A stretch of DNA of 36,279 nucleotides from NCBI GenBank assembly GCA_016181845.1, contig JACOYO010000008.1, positions 1 through 36,279 of the forward strand. Reading direction: 5' to 3'. This document shows, one piece after another, positions 29,892 to 36,279 of the stretch (the stretch's first letter is position 1; the number at the start of each line of letters is the position of its first letter). The stretch comes from Parcubacteria group bacterium (GTDB lineage: Bacteria; Patescibacteriota; Minisyncoccia; Phycocordibacterales; 21-14-all-47-15). The position numbers and the translations under genes were made by a program. The notes under the pieces are model-generated. The model was not told the DNA's origin. It did no database searches and saw only the letters and a program-made list of their open reading frames with translations.

Positions 29892-30053
29892 ATGTCAGAA
29901 AATAAACCAAATTTTTGCGTGATCGTAATAAAATGTTTCATTACGATTGTTCTCTGGGTAATAACTGGAGTATCAGTGGTAGCAAACAATGGCAATGGCG
30001 TCGGTTTCGCACTACTAGCATTTGTAATGACTGGTGTATTATTCCGCCGGTAG
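29892..30053 (+). CDS. Small membrane peptide, 53 aa
   Basis: The ATG at 29892 follows AAGGAG at 7-base spacing, one of the few clear Shine-Dalgarno sequences here. The peptide has a short hydrophilic start (MSENKPNF) and two hydrophobic segments, CVIVIKCFITIVLWVITGVSV and GVGFALLAFVMTGVLF, joined by NNGNGN-like residues, ending in RR. That is a two-helix hairpin in the membrane. It runs opposite to ftsA and ftsZ and has its own promoter and a good terminator, so it looks like a real gene. I recognise no family; a toxin, a division modulator or a foreign gene are all possible. Confidence 0.6.
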   Translation: MSENKPNFCVIVIKCFITIVLWVITGVSVVANNGNGVGFALLAFVMTGVLFRR

Positions 30054-30066
30054 ATAGTTTGTATCT

Positions 30067-30106
30067 AAAAAATCCATGATGGTCATTCTTCCTTCATGGA
30101 TTTTTT
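30067..30106 (+). terminator. Terminator of the small membrane peptide gene
   Basis: AAAAAATCCATGA pairs with TCATGGATTTTTT across a 14-nt loop. The hairpin ends in T-tracts on either strand, so it can also act behind ftsA. Confidence 0.8.
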
Positions 30107-30132
30107 ATATGTATCAAACGCAGTAAATACTA

Positions 30133-31290
30133 TTATGGTAAAAATTGCTTAAACCACGAAGCGAGATTGTGCTGTGTTTTTTTCATCAACTGCAATCCGA
30201 GCGATTCTTCATCAGAGTCAAGCCCCCATACGCAGAGCCCGTATGCCACCGCCCACGACGAATCGTGTACTTGGTGGTCTGAATTAATGCTGTATTGCGG
30301 AGCGGCGATTTGCGCGGGAAGTTTGAGAGAGGATTTTGCAAGGTCGGTGATATTGTTGACAGAGACTCCGCCGCCGGTGAGCACGATGCCCGCCGGAAGC
30401 AGGCCGTTTCGCCTGATTTTTTTCAAATGAGCTTCAATGAGTTCAAAAATATCAGAGAGACGCGCCTCCACGATTTCATTCAATCGTTTTTCCGGATATG
30501 AGTGGATTATATCGCCCAGTTTGATACGCTCCGCTTCATCAAGTGGAATTTTTAATCCAAGGGCGATATCGTTGGTAATATCCGTGGAACCAATAGGAAA
30601 TACCTCAAGCGACACCGGCATATTATTTTCAAACACGCAGATAGACACGGTTTCAGAACCGATATTTGCAAGCACGCATCCTGCAGTTTTTTGCTGTCTG
30701 GAAAGAGTGACGAGACTCGCCGCTATCGGAGCCGCCATGATGTCTTCAACAGCGATGCCGGAATCTTGAATAACTGTTATCAAATCATCGGCATGTTGCG
30801 AGAGCGAAGTAATGCAGAGCGCTTTGGTTTCAAATTTTATTCCCTTAAGACCGTTCGGTCTGCCCATGATTTCTTTTCCGTCAATCAGGAAACGGAGCGG
30901 GATAGTATGGAGGAGCTGTTGATTTTTATTATCCACTTTTTCCTCGGCGGTCGCGATGACTTTTTTCATATCAATATCGGTAATTTCACCGTCCGCTTTT
31001 GAAACGATCACGGAACCATGTGTAACGCTTGCGCCCAAACTAATCCCGCCGATACTCACAAACGCTGACTTAATTGGCACATTGGCTTTTTTTTGCGCGG
31101 CATCAATCGCCGCTCTGACGCTTTTTGAAGTTTCTTTAGGATTTACCACATAGCCATGGCGCATTCCTTTTGACTCCGCAAGCCCTATGCCTAAAATTTT
31201 TGGCGACACGTCGCCTTTTTTGTATTCAGAAACAACCACACGGATAAAAGCCGTACCAACATCAATACCGGTTGCAATAAGCCGTGACAT
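30133..31290 (-). CDS. ftsA: Cell division protein FtsA
   Basis: The 385-residue actin-like protein ties FtsZ filaments to the membrane. It shows the phosphate loop IDVGTAFIRVVV, a 1C-domain region FVSIGGISLGASV, the second loop LANIGSETVSICVFENN, LTGGGVSVNNI, and a C-terminal amphipathic helix ASWFKQFLP for membrane binding. It lies 46 bp behind ybeY on the same strand. Its transcript does not clearly reach ftsZ because of the terminator at 30067-30106. Confidence 0.95.
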   Translation of the reverse strand: MSRLIATGIDVGTAFIRVVVSEYKKGDVSPKILGIGLAESKGMRHGYVVNPKETSKSVRAAIDAAQKKANVPIKSAFVSIGGISLGASVTHGSVIVSKADGEITDIDMKKVIATAEEKVDNKNQQLLHTIPLRFLIDGKEIMGRPNGLKGIKFETKALCITSLSQHADDLITVIQDSGIAVEDIMAAPIAASLVTLSRQQKTAGCVLANIGSETVSICVFENNMPVSLEVFPIGSTDITNDIALGLKIPLDEAERIKLGDIIHSYPEKRLNEIVEARLSDIFELIEAHLKKIRRNGLLPAGIVLTGGGVSVNNITDLAKSSLKLPAQIAAPQYSINSDHQVHDSSWAVAYGLCVWGLDSDEESLGLQLMKKTQHNLASWFKQFLP

Positions 31291-31336
31291 AAAAACAAAT
31301 GCGAGATAATACCGCTAATAATAAATCAATAAAAAA

Positions 31337-31723
31337 TCAAAAAAGAGAAAAACGTTTGCGAAATTTCTTTTCCGCTCGTTCCATTGTACTACTGTGCCGC
31401 AATCCTTTCAAATGAAGCATTCCGTGGATAAAAAGAATGCCCAACATTTTTTTAGGAGTGGTTTGAAATGATGGAGCGTCTTTCTTGGCGCGAATTGGAT
31501 TAATAAAGATTTCGCCTTCTCCTGTCCCAAGCGGGAAAGAGAGGACATTTGCCGGCTTGTTTTTTCCGCGATATTTTTTATTGAGTTGCCGCGAACGTGC
31601 ATCGCCGACAAACACCAAACTTAAAACATAGCGTTCTCCAAGCACAGCTTTTTTTATATCTTGAAAAGGCAATCCTCTTGCAAAAAGATTGCCCTTCAGT
31701 GTTGAAGAAATAGAGAATGGCAT
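31337..31723 (-). CDS. ybeY: Endoribonuclease YbeY
   Basis: The 128-residue metalloenzyme takes part in 16S rRNA 3' end maturation and ribosome quality control. The zinc motif H-x3-H-x5-H is complete: His100, His104, His110 in FIHGMLHLKGLRHS. NVLSFPLG is the conserved strand before it. The usual Glu after the last His (DHE) is replaced by Ser-Ser. It starts 5 bp after rpsU stops, so they are co-transcribed. Confidence 0.92.
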   Translation of the reverse strand: MPFSISSTLKGNLFARGLPFQDIKKAVLGERYVLSLVFVGDARSRQLNKKYRGKNKPANVLSFPLGTGEGEIFINPIRAKKDAPSFQTTPKKMLGILFIHGMLHLKGLRHSSTMERAEKKFRKRFSLF

Positions 31724-31728
31724 TATGG

Positions 31729-31956
31729 CTACTTCGTTTTAATTTTACCAAGTTTTTTCAAACGCTCCACTTCTACGCGGCGCGCGATTCGGCGCAAAGC
31801 GCTTGTTTTTCTTTTATATTTGGATTGCGGACGTGAAGCATACCGCTCGCCGCGCACCTTCACCAAAATACCGGCTCCTTGTACCCGTTTGGTAAAACGG
31901 CGGATAATAGACGCAGTGCTTTCATTTGGATTTTTTTGAATCTCAACATTTATCAT
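31729..31956 (-). CDS. rpsU: Ribosomal protein bS21
   Basis: The 75-residue basic protein of the 30S subunit has the start VEIQKNPNESTASIIRRFTKRVQGAGIL and a Lys/Arg-rich end (SKYKRKTSALRRIARR). bS21 lies near the 3' end of 16S rRNA and helps mRNA binding at the anti-Shine-Dalgarno region. The pairing with ybeY, which matures that same 16S end, makes functional sense. Confidence 0.95.
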   Translation of the reverse strand: MINVEIQKNPNESTASIIRRFTKRVQGAGILVKVRGERYASRPQSKYKRKTSALRRIARRVEVERLKKLGKIKTK

Positions 31957-32006
31957 AAGTCTTGTGAGAATAACATATTATAACGAGCAAAGCAACAAAT
32001 GAATTA

Positions 32007-33392
32007 TTATATTTTTTTCACGTAATCGCCAAGAATCTCCAGCGGCACTGTTTCCTGTGAGCGCGTATCCATATTTCTCACAATGACGGTATTATCAACG
32101 GCTTCTTTTTGTCCGAAAATAAGCGCGTACGGGATAGCGAGCCGCTCTGCAACGGCAAGTTGAGCGATAAGACTGTCTTTTGCGAGAGCTTGACGAAGCG
32201 GGATTTTTGCCTTCCGCAATATCTCAAGCACGGTCAAACTTTTTAATTTTGCTTCAAATCCAAGCTGGATAAAATATACTTTTGGCTTTTTTAAAATTTT
32301 AGGGTCAAGCGGTTTTGCCTGCGGATGCGACAGCACGCGGTCCACGCCTATGCTTGCGCCGACACCGGGGACGTCTTTGCGGCTCCCCAGTTGTTTGGCG
32401 AGGTAGTCATATCTTCCGCCTGCGGCAAGAGTGAGTGGCAATGATGAAGTGGCGCTTTTCACGCTAGAATCTTTTGTCGCATTCGCGTCCGCTTCATCTT
32501 TTTTCTCTTTGTTGTTTGTTATATCTTTTCCATCAGAATCTCCGTCTATCGTTGTTATTTCAAACACTGTTTTTGAATAATAATCAATCCCGCGGACAAG
32601 CGTTTTGTCAATACTATATTCAACTCCCATTGACTCAAGATACTCAAGCACTTCTTTGAAATGCTTTTGGGCGTCCTGGCTCAAAAAATTGACCGATTCA
32701 GGAGCATCTGTTTTGAATGGCTGGCACTTCTCTTCTTTGCAATCAAGAACGCGCAGAGGATTATTTTTTAATCGCTGGCGGCAATTTGCGCATAGGTCGC
32801 CCGCGTGTTTGCGGTAATATGAAATAAGCTCGCGCACGTAAGAACCGCGGGATTCTTTATCTCCGAGCGTATTTATGTTGACGCACAATTGCTTGAATCC
32901 GGCTTCTTTCAAAATAGCTGTCGCGGTTCGTATCACCATGGCGTCGGCGATGCTTTTTGGCGTTCCTAATATCTCAAGCCCGAATTGTCTAAATTCCCGC
33001 ATTCGTCCTTTTTGCGGATTTTCATGACGGAAAAATGGTCCGTAATAATAGAGCATGACCGGCTGTGGAAGCGCCTGAAAACCATTTTCCATATAAGCCC
33101 TGACAACTGCCGCGGTGCCTTCCGGACGCAAAACCAAATGCGTACCGCCTTTTGTTTTGAGAGAATACATTTCTTTTTCAACAATATCAGTATCGGGACC
33201 AATCCCCGATGTAAACACTTCTTCTTTTTCCAATATCGGTGTCTCAATCGGTGTAAAACCGTAATAAACCGCGATTTCTTGCGCTTTTTCAAAAAACCCC
33301 TGATAGCGATAATAAGAATCGTCAATAATATCCCGCATTCCTTTTGGAGATGTCGGTGGTTCTTTCATTCTTGGTTTTTTTGTTGACGGCAT
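32007..33392 (-). CDS. hisS: Histidyl-tRNA synthetase
   Basis: The 461-residue class II enzyme has motif 1 around YYGFTPIETPILEKEEVF, motif 2 YYYGPFFRHENPQKGRMREFRQFG (cited in part), the His-specific LVRGIDYYSKTVFEI and AAGGRYDYL, motif 3 GASIGVDRVL, and a C-terminal anticodon domain. An insertion with CANC and LDCKEEKC (about 195-225) occurs in many bacterial forms. A charged linker (about 290-325) is extra. TATACT lies 12 bases before the ATG. Confidence 0.96.
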   Translation of the reverse strand: MPSTKKPRMKEPPTSPKGMRDIIDDSYYRYQGFFEKAQEIAVYYGFTPIETPILEKEEVFTSGIGPDTDIVEKEMYSLKTKGGTHLVLRPEGTAAVVRAYMENGFQALPQPVMLYYYGPFFRHENPQKGRMREFRQFGLEILGTPKSIADAMVIRTATAILKEAGFKQLCVNINTLGDKESRGSYVRELISYYRKHAGDLCANCRQRLKNNPLRVLDCKEEKCQPFKTDAPESVNFLSQDAQKHFKEVLEYLESMGVEYSIDKTLVRGIDYYSKTVFEITTIDGDSDGKDITNNKEKKDEADANATKDSSVKSATSSLPLTLAAGGRYDYLAKQLGSRKDVPGVGASIGVDRVLSHPQAKPLDPKILKKPKVYFIQLGFEAKLKSLTVLEILRKAKIPLRQALAKDSLIAQLAVAERLAIPYALIFGQKEAVDNTVIVRNMDTRSQETVPLEILGDYVKKI

Positions 33393-33404
33393 AATAATAC
33401 AGGC

Positions 33405-33410
33405 AGTATA
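33405..33410 (-). promoter_or_regulatory. -10 box of hisS
   Basis: TATACT on the minus strand, 12 bases before the ATG at 33392. Confidence 0.45.
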
Positions 33411-33422
33411 TCACAAAAATTA

Positions 33423-34001
33423 TTATTGCGTGCGGCCTGGCCATATTCCTGTTTCAGAAATAGGGAATAGCCGCAACCACGCTCTGCCGATAATCAAGTC
33501 GCGCGGCAAGGCGCCCCATATCCGCGAATCAAGACTTGCGGTACGATTATCTCCCATAACAAAATATTCATCATTCGTGAGCGTGATGGAAAAAGTGTCT
33601 TTTGGCAATTCGCGGAGATACGATTCATTGAGCGTGTGTTCATTGCCTGCCGTGTCTTTCGCCACAACGACACCATTAACCGACTGCAGAGTTTCTCCAG
33701 GCAATCCGATAATTCGTTTTATAAAAAATTTTGACGGGTCATTTGGATATTTGAAAATTATTACTTCGCCGCGCTCGGGCTCATTGAGCCGATATCCGAT
33801 TTCGTCAATGATTAAATAATCTCCAGTTTCAAATGTTGGATGCATAGACGCGCCCGACACGATAAACGGCTGAATAATAAACATTCTAATAGGCAATACG
33901 ATAAGCACCGCGATAAGCGTGAAGCGTATGATATCGCGCCAAAAAAAATCGCCGCTTTCCGGTTTTTCCGTTGGTACTATTTTTTCTTTTTCTTCAGTCA
34001 T
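33423..34001 (-). CDS. lepB: Signal peptidase I
   Basis: The 192-residue membrane protease removes signal peptides from exported proteins. One membrane segment lies at 26-48. The catalytic Ser52 is in SGASMHPT and the general-base Lys95 in FIKRIIGLPGE. Box D/E text GDNRTASLDSRIWG is complete. It has a single-anchor Gram-positive type architecture. It is divergent from pth, with a 79-bp repeat between them. Confidence 0.95.
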   Translation of the reverse strand: MTEEKEKIVPTEKPESGDFFWRDIIRFTLIAVLIVLPIRMFIIQPFIVSGASMHPTFETGDYLIIDEIGYRLNEPERGEVIIFKYPNDPSKFFIKRIIGLPGETLQSVNGVVVAKDTAGNEHTLNESYLRELPKDTFSITLTNDEYFVMGDNRTASLDSRIWGALPRDLIIGRAWLRLFPISETGIWPGRTQ

Positions 34002-34058
34002 GCTGATGATAATAACATATAATAGTGTGAATTACGAAACGCAGATTGAAAGCCAAAC

Positions 34059-34137
34059 AGACGCCCGACCTCTTGATTGGTAAAACATCAGCATTTGCCA
34101 CAAATAAAATAATTACCACATCAGAGGTCGGACGTCT
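34059..34137. repeat. 79-bp palindromic-ended repeat, copy 2
   Basis: Ends AGACGCCCGACCTCT and AGAGGTCGGACGTCT. The interior contains GGTAAAACATCAGCATTTGC and AATAAAATAATTACC. It lies in the lepB-pth divergent region, just upstream of the pth -10 box. Confidence 0.8.
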
Positions 34138-34176
34138 GAACGGTCAATGCAGATGTTTTATCAGTATGTTCTGTGT

Positions 34177-34182
34177 TATGAT
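34177..34182 (+). promoter_or_regulatory. -10 box of pth
   Basis: TATGAT, 6 bases before the ATG at 34189; leaderless. The start further upstream (34147) would lie outside the transcript. Confidence 0.5.
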
Positions 34183-34188
34183 AAAAAA

Positions 34189-34779
34189 ATGTCTTACGTT
34201 ATTGTCGGATTAGGCAATCCTGGAAAAGAATACGAATGCACGCGGCACAACACGGGGCGAATCGCGCTTGATTATTTTGCAACCGCGCATGATTTTTTGC
34301 AATGGCAAAACGACCGGAAAACGCAGGCGCTCATTTCTAACGGCACTATAAAAAAAGAAAAACTACTCCTCTTAAAACCGGAAACATTCATGAACAAATC
34401 TGGCGCAAGCGTCAAGTCGCTTATTACCAGCCCTAAAAAAGCCGCGCAACTGATAGTAATCCATGACGACCTGGATTTGCCGCTCGGCACATTCAAAATC
34501 GTGTTTGGCAGGGGCTCCGGCGGACACCGCGGAATAGAATCAATTATTCGTGCCATTAAAACAAAAGATTTTATTCGTATTCGCATTGGTATTGCGCCAA
34601 CCACGCCAAGCGGAAAGCTTAAAAAGCCAAAAGGGGAGAAAGCAATCATTGATTTTATTATCGGCGCGTTCAAGCCAAAAGAACTGGAAATAATCAAAAA
34701 AACATCAAAATTAATCGCCCAAGCAATTGAAACACTTATTATTGAGGGCAGAGCAGTGGCAATGAATCATTTTAATTAA
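34189..34779 (+). CDS. pth: Peptidyl-tRNA hydrolase
   Basis: The 196-residue enzyme frees tRNA from prematurely released peptidyl-tRNA. Key residues are Asn10 and His20 in GLGNPGKEYECTRHNTG, the loop KPETFMNKSG, and the Asp of IHDDLDLPLG, followed by GRGSGGHRGIESI. Length is normal. The stop codon's last base begins the palindrome at 34779-34801. Confidence 0.95.
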   Translation: MSYVIVGLGNPGKEYECTRHNTGRIALDYFATAHDFLQWQNDRKTQALISNGTIKKEKLLLLKPETFMNKSGASVKSLITSPKKAAQLIVIHDDLDLPLGTFKIVFGRGSGGHRGIESIIRAIKTKDFIRIRIGIAPTTPSGKLKKPKGEKAIIDFIIGAFKPKELEIIKKTSKLIAQAIETLIIEGRAVAMNHFN

Positions 34780-34843
34780 CTTGGAGGCTGAGCCTCCAAG
34801 TAAAACCCCCACTTGGACGTCGGGTTTCCAAGTGGGGGTTTTT
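34779..34843 (+). terminator. Palindrome and terminator behind pth
   Basis: A 23-bp palindrome ACTTGGAGG/CCTCCAAGT with central CTGAG (34779-34801) is followed by a 16-bp stem AAAACCCCCACTTGGA/TCCAAGTGGGGGTTTT ending in TTTTT (34802-34843). Confidence 0.8.
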
Positions 34844-34859
34844 GCTATAGTTTTCAAGG

Positions 34860-35285
34860 GAAACGAGATAAGCGAGAAAAAATATATTTATTATTTTTAT
34901 AAAAACGAGAAAAACGTGATTGTATTACTAGGGCGTTCAACTTCTTGGACGTTCAACCTCTTCAATGGCAAAACATCTGTATTTGCACTTAGACGCCCGA
35001 CCAAAGACGTCCGACTTCTGAAGTTGTAACACATCGGCATTTGCCACAAATAAAGCAATTACCACATCAGAAGTCGGACGTCTGTTAAAAAAACGAGACT
35101 GAAAACGAGATGCTATAAAAAAATTTTCATAAAAACGAGCACATCTCGTTTTCTTTGAAAATTCTTGTACTTATCCACAAAATACAAAAAATATTCATAT
35201 CAATAATATTTTAAAAAAGATATAATAATGGTGATAAAACGAGAGGAATAATTTTTGCGTTGCAATCATTTTTTCTAAAACGAGA
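34860..35285. promoter_or_regulatory. Array of eight AAAACGAGA boxes upstream of the membrane DNA-binding protein
   Basis: Copies at 34860 (GAAACGAGA), 34902, 35090, 35102, 35132 (last base C), 35144 (inverted), 35236 and 35277. The pair 35101-35112 and 35142-35153 is a perfect 12-bp inverted repeat. The last copy ends one base before the ATG at 35287. TATAAT at 35221-35226 is the likely -10. A 79-bp repeat (35005-35083) interrupts the array. No gene is supported between 34844 and 35286. Confidence 0.55.
35005..35083. repeat. 79-bp palindromic-ended repeat, copy 3
   Basis: Ends AGACGTCCGACTTCTGA and TCAGAAGTCGGACGTCT. Both ends carry the same change relative to copies 1 and 2 (CTTCTG with CAGAAG), so pairing is kept. 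The interior matches copy 2 (CATTTGCCACAAATAAA). Degenerate fragments precede it at 34930-35004. Confidence 0.8.
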
Positions 35286-35286
35286 T

Positions 35287-36279
35287 ATGTCAGAAAATGA
35301 CACAACCATTATTATAGACGGGAAAAAATATATCTCATCAAAAAAAGCCGTGAGGCTCACTGGCTACACCAACGACTACATCGGCCAGCTTTGCCGCGCC
35401 GGAAAAGTGCCAGGCAAAGTTTTCAAGCATCGTCGATTTGTTGAGGAGGAATCTCTTTTAACACATGCCAAAAATATCGGGGGAGTGGAAATCAAACCGG
35501 AACAGCATTCATTGCTTAGTCAAGTCAAAAATATATTTCAAAAAATAAAACCGGATATCAAGACAATACCAAAAAAATCCGCGTCAATTTCTATCCAAAA
35601 TACGCAACAAAAAATTACTCCTTCAGAGGTTGATTCATATCTGCCAACACTTGAAATAAAATCGTTGAATGAAAAAGATACACTCACCAACGCCTGGGGC
35701 AGCATCACGTACGCCGAAGAGCCGATGGAAGAGCCGACAGAGACAACGGAGACTGAAAGCGCTCCGTCAGTTCCCGCAATTCATACAAAACCACATGGAA
35801 TGCGCGTTCCTTCTCCCTCGCGTTTTTTTCCTTCAGGATTTTCACACGCGCTTCTTTCAAAAATAGTTTCATCGGTTGCCGTCGTCTCACTCGCCGTGGG
35901 CGGGTATGCTTTTGCCGACACACCGGTCGCGCGGACGCTGTTCGCGCAAGCAAAAAAAACAGCGGCTGACGCAATGACGCATCTTTCGGAAACCGGAAGC
36001 AACCTTTCCGCGTCCGCTCTCGCCATTGCCGAAAACCTCCGCCCGTCTTTTTCGGGAACGCTGTCGTACCAGGCGCCGTTTGCAAACGCCGACTTGGAGG
36101 TTGAGCCTCCAAGTAATTTGGGAACTGCCGACAACTTGGGAGTTAAACTCCCAAGTGGACATCGCAACGAAGAAAAAGTTTTCCCAAACTTCACAAACGC
36201 GCTTTCCTCCGTTTCAGACGGAAGCCGTCAAATACTCGCCGAACTCTTCATCAATATTCCTGTCCGATACAAAACACTC
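35287..36279 (+). CDS. Membrane protein with N-terminal DNA-binding domain (3' end outside the window)
   Basis: The frame is open for 331 codons to the window edge. Residues 10-60 (KKYISSKKAVRLTGYTNDYI and RAGKVPGKVFKHRRFVEEESL) look like a MerR/excisionase-type helix-turn-helix that also serves as a prophage-style HTH_17 domain. A low-complexity linker follows (about 65-185), then one membrane segment (188-210, HALLSKIVSSVAVVSLAVGG), then an Ala/Ser-rich region. The likely layout is DNA-binding inside, the rest outside. Two 23-bp palindromes (36092-36114, 36134-36156) lie in frame in the outer part, encoding LEVEPPS and NLGVKLPS. I recognise no family for the whole. Confidence 0.65.
   Translation, partial: MSENDTTIIIDGKKYISSKKAVRLTGYTNDYIGQLCRAGKVPGKVFKHRRFVEEESLLTHAKNIGGVEIKPEQHSLLSQVKNIFQKIKPDIKTIPKKSASISIQNTQQKITPSEVDSYLPTLEIKSLNEKDTLTNAWGSITYAEEPMEEPTETTETESAPSVPAIHTKPHGMRVPSPSRFFPSGFSHALLSKIVSSVAVVSLAVGGYAFADTPVARTLFAQAKKTAADAMTHLSETGSNLSASALAIAENLRPSFSGTLSYQAPFANADLEVEPPSNLGTADNLGVKLPSGHRNEEKVFPNFTNALSSVSDGSRQILAELFINIPVRYKTL
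36092..36156 (+). repeat. Two 23-bp palindromes inside a coding region
   Basis: 36092-36114 equals the palindrome behind pth (34779-34801) with one difference. 36134-36156 is ACTTGGGAGTT-A-AACTCCCAAGT. A 19-nt spacer separates them. The reading frame passes through both. Confidence 0.75.

Noticed and set aside
34781-35029. 82-aa ORF behind pth
   Set aside because: It is made of the palindrome, the terminator and repeat fragments, and starts in the terminator region.

Overview
The window reads as chromosomal DNA of a reduced, streamlined bacterium, most likely a Patescibacteria/CPR member of the Parcubacteria type. The basis is indirect: compact genes, isolated housekeeping genes without their usual pathway partners (an orphan purF, an adenosylcobalamin-type ribonucleotide reductase), a group I intron in a tRNA gene, tRNA genes without encoded CCA, and many genes whose -10 box sits 6 to 12 bases before the start codon with no Shine-Dalgarno sequence. 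No 16S rRNA is present, so the placement is an inference.

Layout. 1-930 (minus): a tight run of a winged-helix protein, a small Cys-rich protein and the start of an HsdR-type nuclease that leaves the window. 931-1940: a gene-poor stretch with operator-like repeats and a minus-strand tRNA-Asn(GUU) split by a 300-nt group I intron. 1941-4741: a DUF167 protein, a ribosome hibernation factor, a membrane-anchored cyclophilin, and def-fmt. 4871-10399: a hypothetical gene, a PriA with eroded helicase motifs, then murA-mreB-holB-like. 10510-14093: purF, a 443-bp gene-free region with strong palindromes, frr and rseP. 14204-16955: a RelB/YafQ-type toxin-antitoxin pair, htpX, a small hypothetical protein and a fatty acid desaturase. 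17076-19058: a lipoprotein, tRNA-Ser(GGA) and a prolyl iminopeptidase. 19270-25484: nrdJ-like reductase, a P2-type cation ATPase and rmuC. 25569-26300: tRNA-Glu(UUC) with an elaborate repeat-rich tail. 26301-34001 (mostly minus): an rRNA-type methyltransferase, trxB, ftsZ, ftsA, ybeY, rpsU, hisS and lepB, with one small opposite-strand membrane peptide between ftsA and ftsZ. 34189-36279: pth and the start of a large protein with a cytoplasmic DNA-binding domain, a membrane segment and a probable surface part.

The housekeeping genes cover translation start, ribosome recycling and rescue (def, fmt, frr, hpf, pth, rpsU, hisS, ybeY), envelope and division (murA, mreB, ftsA, ftsZ, lepB, rseP, htpX), replication (priA, a delta-prime-like clamp-loader subunit, rmuC), nucleotide supply (nrdJ, purF) and redox (trxB).

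The least explained signals are in non-coding DNA. (1) The group I intron interrupts the tRNA-Asn anticodon between its second and third bases. (2) tRNA-Asn and tRNA-Glu are both followed by an element of about 150-170 bp holding an inverted and then a direct copy of that tRNA's own 3' end, with the same stem order despite different sequence; a third core copy lies near 26080-26120 and tRNA-Ser has a shorter version. (3) A 79-bp palindromic-ended repeat occurs three times at identical length. (4) Eight AAAACGAGA boxes precede the membrane-anchored DNA-binding protein.
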